This document shows positions 1 to 11,328 of a stretch of 64,000 nucleotides of DNA, piece by piece. Both the position numbers and the translations under genes were made by a program. Source of the stretch: Symsagittifera roscoffensis (taxonomy: Eukaryota > Xenacoelomorpha > Acoela > Convolutidae). The notes under the pieces are model-generated. The model was not told where the DNA came from and did not search any database. It worked only from the letters and a program-made list of their open reading frames with translations. Numbering within the stretch: position 1 is the first letter of the stretch; the number at the start of each line of letters is the position of its first letter. The stretch lies in assembly GCF_963678635.1 (NCBI RefSeq), contig NC_087062.1:85460890-85524889 (forward strand). The letters are read 5' to 3'.

Positions 1-3000
1 CATCAGCCTCGGACCTCCCGTTGTGAGCAGCGCTCGCACTGCCCTGGAGTCCAGTTTGGGATCCTTTTCCTTCAGGTAGTCGGCATAGATGTCCAGGTGG
101 ACTAGTGTAATCTCGGATGGCTCACTCAAGTTCTTGACCACCTGGTGCCCTGCGACTGAGATGATGGACATTATTTTGGTCCCCGCCTTCGTCATGCCGA
201 AAGTCTTACCAGATATAACGTTCAGTTTTAGTCCCTGTTTCTTGGGTTCCTCTTTGTCTTCTGCTTCTGTCGTTTTACCCAGGACATTAAGATTTTCCCG
301 AAGATCTGTGCTCTCCAGCTCCGACCTTACCCATTGCTCCACTTCTTTCGTGGCTAGGTCCTGTTTGACATTCTGCAGCGCTGTCCTTGCCGCCAGGCCG
401 TAATCCACCTTGAGTGGGCTAGACGACTCTGCTTCGAGGTTCGAGGCTACCACCTCGTCAGGCCATGTCTTAACCTTCTTGGTCGTGAAGGTGCTCGGTG
501 TCGTCTCCTTTCTCCGAGATTCAGCCTCGTTCATCAGACGTGCTCGACTGGCCTTGACACCCGAAAGCGCCTCCTCGTGGCGGGGATGTTTCGCGTCCGC
601 TAGTGCGTCCCAAAATTGAGTACAATCCGACTTGAAATGTCCCTCCAAATTACAGAAGAAACACCTCGGACCATATTTCATGATGAGCCCTCTGACGTAC
701 TCCTCATGATCCTCGTCGGTCGCGTCGGCGTCCTCGAGAAAGTAGCCTATGGCCTTCATGTTCTGTTTGTATGCAGAACACGCAGAAACGTGATGGTCCA
801 TCGAACCACAATTCGCACACGACCTCCTCTTGTCCATGTCATCGCGAGGTTTGTACCAACTGGAATTCGCACCAGTGTTTGTCCCGCTATAGTTGCCATA
901 ATTGCTGTAACGGTTTTGCGCCCTCGGTTTTATGAGTAAATACTCGCGTGACTTCATACGCAAGTCGTCAGGCGTGGGTACCTGGTCAAGCGACAGGGTG
1001 AAGTGAGTGGCCAACATCGTCTTCAACTCCTCACTCCTTACTCTATCCATGAACTTCGAAGCAATCGCCAAGTTTCGCTCGGATATTCTCTCATCCGGGT
1101 TGCTTCTCCTCCTGAGCAATTCAAGGTCGTCCAAGAATTTATCTATTGATTCTTCATCTCTCTGACGCCTCTTCTCGAACTTCACCATAGCCTGGTGCCC
1201 TTGTACTCCAGAGCCGAAACGATTCAGCAGGATGTCGAATATCTTGCGAGCGCTGTCTCTCTCATTGGCTCTTTTCGCCATTACATAACTTAATGCAGTA
1301 CCCTCCAGGTTGCTCGTCAGCGCGCTGCACTCTTGTTTCTTGGAGAGATTCTCTTCCTCAAAGTGCAACTTCATCACCTCTATCCAAGTATCAATGCAGC
1401 CGTCTGACTCGTCTTTATATTACTTCGGCTTTTTCAGTGTTCTTCTTGACCTCTCTCCTCTCTCGGTTGACTTCGAGAGCTTGGTGATGAATGTTTCAAG
1501 AGATCTGTTCAGAGGCTCAAACATCGAGGCATACAGCGTTGTGTCTTGTGAGACTGTAGTCAGATCTGGTACTGAACTGACTTGTGGCATGGTTGGCAAT
1601 CTTGTCTCCGGGGTGGCATCTGCCTCCGGCGGGACTGGATTCGTCCAGCCAGGCCTCTGCGGGGCTGCCCTTGGCCGCTCCTTGTTTCTATGTTCGTAGT
1701 TCGTTCTCGAGCCTTGCTGGGCTCTGGCACTGTAGCCCGTACCATCTCCAACATTCGCATGGCGTGAGCGCTCCCTTGAGTTGGAATGCTCCTGCCAAGT
1801 ACTCCCATTCAGGATAGCGTCAAGCTTCCGCATCATCAAGTCAGATTTGGCGTCCAACCTCTTTTCCAGGCCAGTCATCGTTTGGGCGTAGGTATTATCA
1901 TGATCATTCAATAATCGCTCGATCTCTCTTGTCATCCTAGCCTCTCTTTCCTCTGACTCTTTGTTTGCCTGTGCCAGGCTCTCAGCCAGGCATTGATCGG
2001 TGTTACGAATCAATTGAGCCTGATCAAACCTCGCCTGCGACTTCACGTGCGTTAGCTCATCTTTCAAACTCTCTCGACCATGGTGAGCTCTCTCGTCAAC
2101 TTGATCTATCCTCTTAGTCATGTCCCGCCTCAATTCATCCAGGCCATTCATCACACCAGCGAACATGTCACTTATGTCACCAGCTGCCCCCAATGGCGGG
2201 GTTAGCCCCAGAGAAGACGAGGTCAACTGCGGCTGTAGCCTAGTACTCGATGACGCACCGCCCTTTTGCTTGTGCAGTGACGTCATCAGTCTGTCAAACG
2301 TTGATGATGCTCCCATCGTTATCCCATCTGACATAGGCCTGGTCGGCGAGGCAGAAGACGCCTCCCTGCTCATGTCGTTCCTTGGGCCCGGTGTGAAGTT
2401 CACATCCGGATGGGTTTTTTCCGGTTGGTCGTAACTAGAGGACAGACCTCCGGCTTGTAGCGACGTCACGCGCTCATCGTACAATGACTTCCAACTTTTC
2501 TTTGCCTTCGAGAACGTCTGCTCTTCACTCGGACTCATACTCGACATCATCGCGTTGTTGCTCTGCTTGGCCAAAGATGAGTGTGTACTTGTCGGATGTG
2601 AAGGTTCCTTTCTCCATTTATAGCTCTTAGTCTCTGATTTGGACATTCCCCTGTACAACACTTCCTCCCGAGGTTCGACCTCGGGACGCTCCGAGGTCTC
2701 CTCTGTCCTCTCGACTTCTTCCCGTTCGAGGACCTCGTCTGGCTCAAAGTCGGGTCGAATGAGCGTTCGCTCCCCTTCGTCAAAGGGATCCGCCAGCGTT
2801 TCGCTCGCAGGCCCGGCCTCGGCGCTCCGCCCTTGATTGCCATCGAGGTTTTTCTCGCTCCTTAATTTCATTTTGCTCACTGAAAGATCAGGTTGACCTT
2901 TAGTCGATTCGTCTTCCGCAAACGCGTCGGAAGCGCTGCTAAACGAGGTTTGGCTACGCCTAGTTTTGAATTTCCGCGTGCTTCCCTTGCTTAGCCTGGG

Positions 3001-3039
3001 AATTTTAGTATTCGATCCTAGCGAGTCCCTGCGCTGCAT
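1..3039 (-). pseudogene. Retroelement Gag with two CCHC zinc knuckles, one in-frame stop
   Basis: Nucleocapsid/capsid precursor of an LTR-type retroelement. I start it at the methionine at 3039 (MQRRDSLG) because the same start is kept in two other copies in the window; the frame is open a further 20 codons upstream. The N-terminal half is charged and low in complexity, with a predicted coiled coil at roughly residues 290-410 (2165-1815). A single TAA at 1420-1422 interrupts the frame, and the same frame then stays open as a helical capsid-like region to about 960. Two classic knuckles follow: C-x2-C-x4-H-x4-C at 819-778 and again at 663-622. The C-terminal part runs off the window before any protease motif. 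Seen: both knuckles, stop, shared start. Inferred: Ty3/gypsy-type Gag, possibly of the same family as the Pol remnant near 22-25 kb. Confidence 0.8.
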
Positions 3040-3480
3040 AGTTTTTAACAAAATGAAAATATTCGTAATTTGATGGCAATGCAAACGTACCACAAACAAG
3101 ATTTAGTTAAATCACTTAACGCTGCCTACTCGATTCCGTCACTATCAAAATGTCTCTTAGATCTCTCACGACTAAACTAGTGACTCAGCTAAAGTTACAC
3201 ACAGGGTCTACCCAGTATTGATATAATGCTAACTCAACCCGGTTGTATAGTATAACAGTATCACTAAGTTTCCACAAGATATAATCGACACACAAAACAC
3301 AATCGATAATCAGATAAGAATATCCTACAAGTGACAGCGACCTTTTGTCAGTATCAATTTATCGCCACACAATTTATCAAGTCACTGCTTTGTTAAAATT
3401 AAACAATCTTTGATAAAAAGCAGTGATGATTCAGAAATAGATAAATAAAACTTAGTCTTAAAGAAAAAGACTTCCCCCAA

Positions 3481-3805
3481 TCGGAACGATCCGAAAGAAC
3501 GAAGCCCAGGACACAGTCTTCTCAAGTGGGTGTGTATCTGCCTAATACACCCACCGAGGTCTTCTTTTGGGTGTCCTGCGATTGCCCGAGCTGTCCTACT
3601 AAGTAGCTCAAGGCAACCTCTGATCGAAAATTCGTCAAATCTATGAAAAAGCTCTCCCACACTCGGACTGCTCCAAGTGCACGAGAGTAGGGAACAATTT
3701 TTCTTCTCAAGTGGGTGTGTATCTGCCTAATACACCCACCGAGGTCTTCCTTTATTTGTTCCCGGATTGCCCGAACTTTCCTATTAAGTAGCTCAAGGCA
3801 ACCAC
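3481..3805 (-). repeat. Two-unit tandem repeat with conserved stem-loops in the leader
   Basis: Two units of about 180 bp. Unit 1: outer stem GGACAC (3509-3514) with GTGTCC (3571-3576), inner stem GTGGGTGT (3526-3533) with ACACCCAC (3547-3554), then a second hairpin TTGCC/GAGCT (3582-3592) with AGCTC/GGCAA (3605-3616). Unit 2 repeats this with a different outer stem, GGGAACAA (3690-3697) with TTGTTCCC (3756-3763), the same inner stem (3711-3718 with 3732-3739) and the second hairpin at 3767-3801. The outer stems differ in sequence but stay complementary, which argues for selection on structure. Confidence 0.75.
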
Positions 3806-4029
3806 ACAACCAAAATCACAATCAAAAAAAAATTTTGGTCGGGTACTTCTAATACACCCAATGTAGAATCCAAAGTTGATCACAAATTTCCGGGTCAAAA
3901 TGGGTTCTTATGATCCTGATAAGCACGCCTAATATCCTAATATGATCCTAATTAAATGGATATTTTCCGTTGCCCAAATTGCCACAGAAAGTTTACTCAA
4001 GTCTCTAACAAGGAAGATCGTTAGAAGGT

Positions 4030-4390
4030 TTAAGACGCTCCGGAGGGTTACCTCGGAGGGTACCTTGATCACCCAAGTTACTTCGGAGGGTACCCTAATC
4101 ACCCAAGTTACTTCGGAGGGTCCCCCTAAATTTACAAAGGAGGGTCAATAAGATGCTTAATATGCTCCGGAGGGTTACTTCGGAGGGTACCTCCAAAATT
4201 TTCAAATTTTTTGATCTCGCTTAGAAGGTTCTCCCCCTAGCTTCAAAAAGCGTCAAAACAAGCTAGGAGCTCTAAGGGGAGCTGTTTTAACTTCTTAGGG
4301 TGATCTCGTGGAAATTTTCCACTAAGGAGGGTTGCTAAAGGGTTTAGCTGACTCCGGAGGGTCACTTCGGAGGGTCCCCCCAAAATCAAG
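4030..4390. repeat. GGAGGGT motif array in the leader
   Basis: About a dozen copies of a short motif, (C/T)TCGGAGGGT or CTCCGGAGGGT, spaced irregularly and often paired as CTCCGGAGGGT followed by TTAC and TTCGGAGGGT. The array recurs at the equivalent place in the other leader copies (36340-36760, and as ACCCTCCG at 32900-33235). Regular recurrence at one position in an otherwise diverging leader suggests a protein-binding or packaging element. No function can be read from the sequence. Confidence 0.7.
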
Positions 4391-6175
4391 AAAAAAAAGG
4401 TTATCTCACCGCAGTAAAGCCTCTGAAAGCGGTCTACCTGACTTAAAACTAGGTTGGCTGACACGGTCAACCTTCCCAGTTGAATAAAAAGATGTTTTGA
4501 TAAAATTTTCTGCCGCTCGGAGGGTTGCCCGTGATTTGGACCCTCCGAACCAACAAATCCTAAAAAAAATTTTCTTTTCCGAAATAATCAACCCAAAAAC
4601 GGTTGCGATTCGGAAAAGTGGTCAAAAACGTCGACTTATGGTACCAAAATTATCCCAATCGGATAACTAGTCTTTGAGAAATCGCCAAAAACGCGTTCGT
4701 CAAAATGGCCTTTTTTCACCACCTATATAGGTTCTGAAAGACTTTTTCCGCAATTCCGGTCGAAAGTGCCTAAAAATACTTGAAATGAGCGTAGCAGCCC
4801 TGTACGGCACTGGAATAATGCAAAAAACCGGACCAAAATTTGTTTAGAAACAAAAATTTGGCCAAAAACTATCAAATTTGGACCCTCCGATTCCTTCCTT
4901 TTCCAAACCTTAAGTCGTTAGCTCTATCCACGGAGCTACTCGGAGGGTTACCCAAAAATTTCTCTAGTAACCGAGCACGTTATGCTAGCACGCTCCTAAC
5001 GCAAAAAATTTTATTGCTCTAACTCTAAAAACTCAAAAACTCGATCCCCAAAACAGATTGACAAAATACAGAAAATTATCAAAATTTTGATCGAAAAATT
5101 TTCGTTTTCCTAACTTCTACTGAGTCTTTGCTCACGCGGTTTCTTTAGTGAAGGGGATCGAACTACGTAGCTACTCTCTATATAAAAGCTTTTTGTTGTT
5201 CGGAAAAGCTCGGATATCCAAAAATTTGGGGGTCTACAGTTTGGTCGAAAATCGATGATTTTCGACAAAATTGGGTGTTTTTTGGGTCTAATTGAGGAGA
5301 TAAGTAATATGTAATAAGGATAATAACCTATTAGTAGTCGTTAATGAATAGTACTATACCCTCCTTTGCACCAAAATACCCGAATTAAGACCCTTAACTC
5401 GGAAATTTGTAATCGATGGAGGGTACAATCGGACCGCGCCAATCGTGCCCCCCACCACTTAAGTTTTAATGAAATAGTACCCAAACGATACTAAAATTGC
5501 TTCAACGATACCCAACAGTCGTTGCGGATGTTGTCCTTGATGTCCCTGTTGAGTGTGGAACACGTTGATCAGCTTGCCACTCTACCCTCCGGTCACCGGC
5601 AAAATCACCATTAACGTGCTTAACACTCAAATTACACTCGAGGGAGGGTATCCAACCCTTCACCAAAACACACAATCTTTCTATCAGAAACGATATAAAT
5701 CAATTTGAAACAACAACAAATAGGAAGGTCAAATCACATGTCGTCCGGAAATAACATATAAACTGTCACTTTATGTTTTTTACTGTTTTTGGTCTTTTTT
5801 GGATTTTTTTTACTGTTTTGTGTACTTTTTTGTTTTCAAATAAATTTATTTTTGGCTTTTTCTTGGTTATACACTATTTTTGTTTGGTTTTACGCTTTCT
5901 CTTTAATTGTTTTTGGTCCTGGGACCTCAGGACAAGCGGGCTCTAGATTTCCCACCTAACCCTCCGGCCCCCGGAATTTTCGGTGTTAACTAAGTTAAAA
6001 AGCTAAATTGTACTAGACGGAGGGTACGCACCTTCCCCCTAGTACAACAACGGTCATTAAGGCCTCTAACTCGGGCATACGCCCGGAGCGGAGGGTACGT
6101 CGCTGAAACGCTTGCTGATCATGATGGTTTCATGCCTTTAACAGGCCCACCCAGGAGCGCCATAAAAACGTCTAT

Positions 6176-6966
6176 GTAACATTCGCCCAAATATCACACA
6201 GCGACGGAGCGTAGAAAAAGTACCTATTAACGACTGGCAGGCGTCAGTTACCTTAATTCTACTCGTTTTTCACCGTCTCGACCTTGCCAGTTGATTTTCT
6301 GGTCTGTCTAGGGCAAAGTAAAAAGTTACCATTTTTAGGCCATCAGTCAAACGACTTTTGATCAGCTTTCGTTTACATGCGAACACAACCACATAGCTGA
6401 GTCTCGGATCCTCAGACTACATGATTGTCATTAAAAACACGGCTCGAACAACCTATTTTATTATGTTTTTGTGTGACAGTTCTATATTAAATCCATTAGA
6501 GATGGATTGACCCTTTCCTTTTTCTAGCTACTCATGCTCTGAAATATTAAACAATAACGGTGTTAATTAAGATCTATGACATTATAGCAGCTATACAGTC
6601 AGTTTACACAATCCCTTCACATAGACAGTCTCTGGGGGACCAAGCCTCCGCTCCCGTAATATTCTTGAGATAACACTCTTATCTCTTATTTTTCGTGTCC
6701 CGGGAGGGTCCCGTGGTATATTTCTTCCCCCACTGAAGCCTCCTTCTCCACAAATTTCCGTCGCTAAGGTTCTTATCATGTGTTATTGCCACGATAAGAG
6801 GCTTCGTATTTTTCGTCTCAGATACGACTGTTCTTCACAATCTATGGCGTCGTTGTGTTTTCTCTTCTTTTTTAGTCAAAATGGCCGACTTTTTCTATTT
6901 CTCAGAAATGTTCACTCTTCACTCGAAATTTTGAAAAATAAAATTCTAGAACATTCTGACCCTCCT
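6176..6966. repeat. Conserved-end module, copy I
   Basis: Begins with GTAACATTCGCCCAAA and ends with ATTCTGACCCTCC. Shorter or divergent copies lie at 8117-8920, 30763-31173 (reversed) and 38451-38913. The first ~250 bp and last ~120 bp are shared, including a block around AAAATGGCCG; the middle varies completely. It sits at the far upstream end of the leader, where the start of an LTR would be. Two complementary pairs are interleaved: GACGG 6203-6207 with CCGTC 6273-6277, and ACTGGC 6233-6238 with GCCAGT 6286-6291. Confidence 0.6.
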
Positions 6967-8116
6967 TCGCAACACTTTTTCGTTCATAAGGCCTTTAGCC
7001 GTCCTTTTTTACGTCGCCGGAAGGTTGTGCTGTGTCATCTGGCAGAATGGCACAAATCCCAACTTCTTGCAGTTCTAGAAATTTTGGAATTTTACTTAGA
7101 ATAATTTTAGAAATAAATTTTAGGAGGTTATTAGAATTATGGATTTTATCTGTCAAGTTTTTGAAGATAATTTAAAAATTCGGCCTAGTTGTTTAAGTTT
7201 CAGGATTGCATTCGTATCCTACTACTTTAACTAGCTTGTTAGTGCTAAAGTCGACTGTAGAAAAATAATTTCTCGTTTTCAAGCTATGAGAGATCTCGAT
7301 TAAAGTAATTAGCTTGAGCTACCATTTCCGATGTCTATTTAGGAACTCTCATGTGCACTTTGTTATAGATAGATGTGCCTCTCAAGCTGACTTCATCTTT
7401 CTAATTTTCACTGTTGTTATTTTTATGATTTTTATTGTATTTTACTTAAATTTTAAAGCTGCGGTGGTGACATTTTTCCAGGTCCAAGATCACTTCAAAA
7501 GCTCAGGGCATACCAGAAAAAATAACTGCGTAAAATTCCTTCATCTAAACTGCAGCAGATTAAATAGAAACTACAAGTCTCAGGAAACTAGTCAATAAAA
7601 AAGAGGTCAATTAAAATGGGCCCTTCCGTCATGCGACGGTACGCACAGGTTGGATAGTGCCGTACCAGCGCTATGTAAATACATCGGCAAAATTTTATGA
7701 ATAAATCAAGTCGATTTTAATGCTTCCAGAGAATTGTCAATTTTTAGGGGTAATCAGAAGGTCAAAAGTATCATAGTAACCGAGGTTACAGTCATGAGTC
7801 CCTTCATCAAGTATTCCAGTCAAAATCCTTGGAATTTTTTAGATATGGAAGTGATAATGATAAAAGAAGATGACAAGTGTTTAAGTCCTTTTCAATTAAA
7901 ATCGATACGGGTTACGTTTCTTCAATAAGAACACGCAACTCGACACGAGATAATATAATATACAAGCGTTACAAGTAAAAAATTTCGTCGAAAGTTATTT
8001 TGTCATTTATTGTTCCGAGTACGCAAGCGGCGTTCGCAATCTGTATTGCCAGGGAGATTCTCTGTTTTAAAAAGCTGCCTGCTCTGGGTTCCTCAGTGCA
8101 TATGCTTAGGTTCTTT
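6967..8116. other. Non-coding stretch, no recognised feature
   Basis: AT-rich sequence between the two module copies. ORFs here (6778-7104, 7314-7598, 7734-7928, plus strand) have no recognisable domain and low-complexity composition, so I do not call them genes. A short inverted repeat around 7640-7672 (GGTACG...CGTACC) is the only structure seen. Confidence 0.4.
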
Positions 8117-8920
8117 GTAACATTCGCCCGGAAGATACATATCGACGGAAAATAAAACTAAGTCCTAAGACGACTGGCTAACGTCTAAACAGAGCTTTAT
8201 ATGCTCTTCACCGTCTCTACCAAGCCAGTACTTTTCGGTGGTCTTTTCTAACATCGGGTCGACAAAAAACGTTACTGCTTTCGGCTTCGGTCAAAACACT
8301 CAAATTAACATAATTACATGCAGAAATAGTGAGCTCATGGCTGGGTCTCAGTATCCCCAGACCACGAGGTCACTCCTATAAACAGGGCTACTACTATTTA
8401 TTATATTACTATTGTGTTTGTTCAGCAGATAAAAATCATCATCTCCATCGAAGATGGATCAACCCTTTCCCCCAACTCCTAGCTTCTCATCCTTATCAAA
8501 ATGAATCCAGTTGTTAATTAAATTCAATTCAGGACATGACAGGAAGCTAAAAGTTTATATATAAGGATAAAGTTTCAGTCCCGAAACCCTTCCGGATTCT
8601 TGAATCCACTGAATCAAGCACGTTAAACTTGATTTCTCCGTAACCCGGAAGGCTGTCTTCCACCCTTCACCGTTGTTCGCAACGGCCTTGCAACTATTGT
8701 AGCGACACAATAGTTGCAACTCGGAACGTTCTCTGTCAACTCCGCGATTCGTTGTCGATTCTTAATCACTATTTCCGTTCTTCTCGCAATCGCTACTAAT
8801 GTTGTTCTGTTTTTTTAGCTCTTCCGCCAAAATGGCCGTTTCTGACGTTTCTCAGAAATGTTACGTCATCACTTCGAAAATTTAAAATTTCAAAATACTA
8901 GAATATCTTGACCTTCACCG
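8117..8920. repeat. Conserved-end module, copy II
   Basis: Divergent second copy of the module at 6176-6966, with the same opening (GTAACATTCGCCC), the same GACGG/CCGTC and ACTGGC/GCCAGT pairs, the AAAATGGCCG block and the same closing motif. Its middle is unrelated to copy I and carries the hairpin cluster at 8588-8719. Finding two such modules about 1.9 kb apart suggests remnants of two related elements or nested LTRs. Confidence 0.55.
8588..8719. other. Hairpin cluster with a TTCG-capped stem
   Basis: Three perfect stems in 132 bp. CCTTCCGG (8588-8595) pairs with CCGGAAGG (8645-8652). CCGTTG-TTCG-CAACGG lies at 8670-8685. A 13-bp stem, 8688-8700 with 8707-8719, closes a six-base loop AGCGAC. 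They fall in the variable middle of module copy II. Confidence 0.65.
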
Positions 8921-9154
8921 TTCTACTAATCATCCGAATAACGTCGTTAATCCTTCAAAATCACCAACTCGGAAGGTTCACTGCTAAAAACTCGAAATCT
9001 GCAGAGATTGCATTTTTTCCATTCTGGTCGAATGTCACACTTACAAAGCTTGCTCAAAAAAACTTCTGTGCTGGGGCCGGCTAGCCCTGAATTTCAAAGC
9101 TAGCGGTTGAAAAAGATATCCATCATTTACAAGATCTTTATACTTGAAAATTTT

Positions 9155-9472
9155 TCACTCTTCCACTTCAGCGGCAGCCGTACCAGGGTTACAAACAGAC
9201 CCAGCATTAATCCTACAAGGAGCTAAGGAGTCTACTACCGTTACATCCCACAAGAGCTGCTTACCATCAGCCCATGGAACGAGCGTCAAACCGTCTGGTC
9301 GCTTCTGATCGGTCCTGTAGAGGTGTCGTGGTTCTAAAACAGACGGAATGTGAGAAGATGATAGACTCTGCTTTATAAGGGCATTCAGGTTTGAATGCCT
9401 AGAGAATCTACCTGACCTTTTGAGGCAAGAAATACCATGCCAACCATCCTCGGTAACGTCTTTTCCGCACAC
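9155..9472 (-). pseudogene. Zinc-knuckle / restriction-like endonuclease end of the non-LTR element
   Basis: 105-residue open frame. It starts with a Cys/His cluster (CGKDV...WHGISC, preceded in frame by another Cys), then RHSNLNALI, then KRPDG followed about 15 residues later by WDVTVVD. The RPD...DVTV pair matches the PD-(D/E)XK nuclease core seen after the zinc knuckle in restriction-like endonucleases of R2-type elements. Known for that family: the domain nicks target DNA to prime reverse transcription. The assignment rests on motif reading only. Confidence 0.65.
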
Positions 9473-9481
9473 GCATTTATG

Positions 9482-9931
9482 CCGTTAGCATATTTTTGAT
9501 CCTAATCGAAATCCTATCGCAATTCTGAGTTATTGGTTTGACAGTTTTAATCTTAAATTTTTGCACGGGATGACGTTCAACCATTGGGAGCCAAATCTAT
9601 CTTGGAACGCGTTGAACCTTTTTACGTCCGTTGGTTCGAGTCGTAAAATCAAGTCTGCAATTTCGCTGTCAAAAATTGGCTTCGTCCAATTTTTTTAGAT
9701 TTCATTTTCCGGAGCCATTTCAATTTTTTCAAGGTCAAACCACCGTTTAAGCGCATCATCATAGGTTCCATCCACATGGTCCAAACCAAAGAATTCGCTC
9801 AAGGCATCTTTCGCTCCCACTGCTGAGGTTAAGAAAGCGGGTAAAGCGAGTAGACGAGCGGAAGAAACGCCCAAGCCACCTTTGGCTGGCGGGAGAACTG
9901 CTTGTGAAAACTGGTTATCATCCATTTTCAC
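9482..9931 (-). pseudogene. Connection region of the non-LTR element
   Basis: The open frame 9695-9931 contains LPPAKGGLGVSSARLLALPA, a block typical of the region between RT and the C-terminal zinc/endonuclease end in this type of non-LTR protein. After a frameshift at about 9690 it continues to about 9482 (LRIAIGFRLGSKIC) and leads into the next segment, with at least one stop codon in between. It belongs to the same dead element as the flanking segments. Confidence 0.65.
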
Positions 9932-9970
9932 GTTAGTGACCTTGCATAACTAATTTCATAGTAATTTATC

Positions 9971-11328
9971 GTAGCGTTTCAAAAAAATCATTTTGCAAAA
10001 AACAAGGACTCGTACGCAAAAAATATAGGAGTTTTGGCATGCTAAAGCAATTTTTCAGGAGGTAAAAACCATAATGGGCGTCTAGTTTGTCAATGACATC
10101 CGAGATTTTTTCAAACTCCTTAATTTTTTCGTCGAGCAATTCTTTTCGGCAAAGTTCGCCGATTGGAGATCCTAAAATGAAGAGTTCTTCTTTTGTTTTT
10201 ATTTTTATTTTGGGGCATATTTTCGAAATTGTGTTAAAATTGAATTATACTGTGTACTAGTAGTCGGTCCCAAAAAACAAAGTTCACACTTCTCAGTGTT
10301 TAAGCTCAGGTCGTAAATTTGTTCCGATTTCAGAATGTTTTTAAGGTCCCGGAGTACTACCTTATAGTCGTCGGCTAAAATCCCATCATCTAAATACCAG
10401 ATGTTAATTTTCGACTCCAACTGTTTGACTAGTGTATGAATTGTTTCCGCAAAAAGGGGTGGGGCTTCAGGATCAACTTGCTGAGTTCCGTCTTCTGACA
10501 TTATGACAGAGTTTCCGTAAAAAGGGTAACTAGGTTTACCATACGCGCAATGGGTGTAATTATACAATTCGGGGCGATTTGAATAAACATGATTCAGCAT
10601 TGTTTCTCTGTTTAAAGAGTTAAAGGCATTCTTAAAATCTAGTTTTAAAAGAACAGTGCATTTTGGATTGTCGTCGCGTTCAATTAGGTTTCGAAACGAG
10701 TGCGCAGCTATTTCTGCTCCTCGTTTGGTACCGCATCCTACCTGTACGTTTCCGAAAAAATTTTGTCGCTCGGAGAGGGCCTTGCTTCCAGCGCATTTAG
10801 ACGCGATACGTCTCAGCGTGTTGCCTATGGCAATCGGTCTCAACCCTCCGTCTATCTTTATGAGGGCGATAAGCTTTGCGCCAAAAAAGAAAGGTCTTAG
10901 TGGTTCGGGTATTTTGCCATCTCCAATGAGGTTTATCAGCTTAGTAAGCGATTTCAGAAAATTAAGTCCTGCACTGCCATTCGACTTACTAACAAGATCT
11001 TTAAAAATTTGAGGAACTATTTTATCAGGACCTGCTGCTGATCCGTTTGGAAAGGACATTATCGGTTTGTATAGGTCGAAATCGGTTACGAAAAAACTAT
11101 CCCCTTTTCTGGATTTGGAGCTGCAAATTTGGCTTGCTGCGGGTGCTTAGACAACAGTTTTTGATAGTTATCAGTTGAAAAAGGAGCTATTTTGTCATCC
11201 GAAGCAGCAAGCCCTATTCCTCCCTGTACATTTCCTTCATCGAGCTTACTACTTAATAACTTTATTCTCTGCTCGAGGTCACTCAGAGGCGGGCTTGAAA
11301 CTTGGGGATGGGGTTTTGGAAGTGACAC
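9971..11328 (-). pseudogene. Reverse transcriptase region of the non-LTR element
   Basis: The main open frame is 10205-11059 (284 residues). RT motifs in order: GSAAGPDK (6-13), LRPIAIGNTLRRIASK (73-88), VQVGCGTKRGAE (105-116), motif A LKLDFKNAFNS (139-149), motif B as GTQQVDPEAPPLF (191-203), catalytic motif C YLDDG (222-226) and motif D LNTEKCE (253-259). Motif B normally reads QGDP; here the glycine is valine. After a frameshift at about 10205 the thumb region continues to about 9971 (ILGSPIG, LLKNCFSMPKLLYFLRTSPCF). A cDNA-synthesising enzyme by family; inactive here. Confidence 0.85.

Larger units (their letters stand above)
3040..6175 (-). other. Long non-coding leader / LTR-type region upstream of gag
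   Basis: About 3.1 kb without a credible gene lies directly upstream of the minus-strand gag. The same block occurs upstream of the other gag starts, at 31173-33892 (opposite orientation) and 35374-38450, so it belongs to the element. It contains the paired hairpin repeat, the GGAGGGT array and many scattered copies of the same G-rich hexamer out to 6.1 kb. I could not fix exact LTR ends or a primer-binding site by eye. ORFs listed inside it by chance are short and not shared in frame between copies. Confidence 0.65.

Noticed and set aside
4030-4390. CRISPR-like direct repeat array
   Set aside because: Repeats are too short and irregularly spaced, and the DNA is from an intron-bearing eukaryote.
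3040-6175. Exact LTR ends and primer-binding site
   Set aside because: No unambiguous TG...CA pair or tRNA-complementary site could be fixed without aligning two LTRs of one element.
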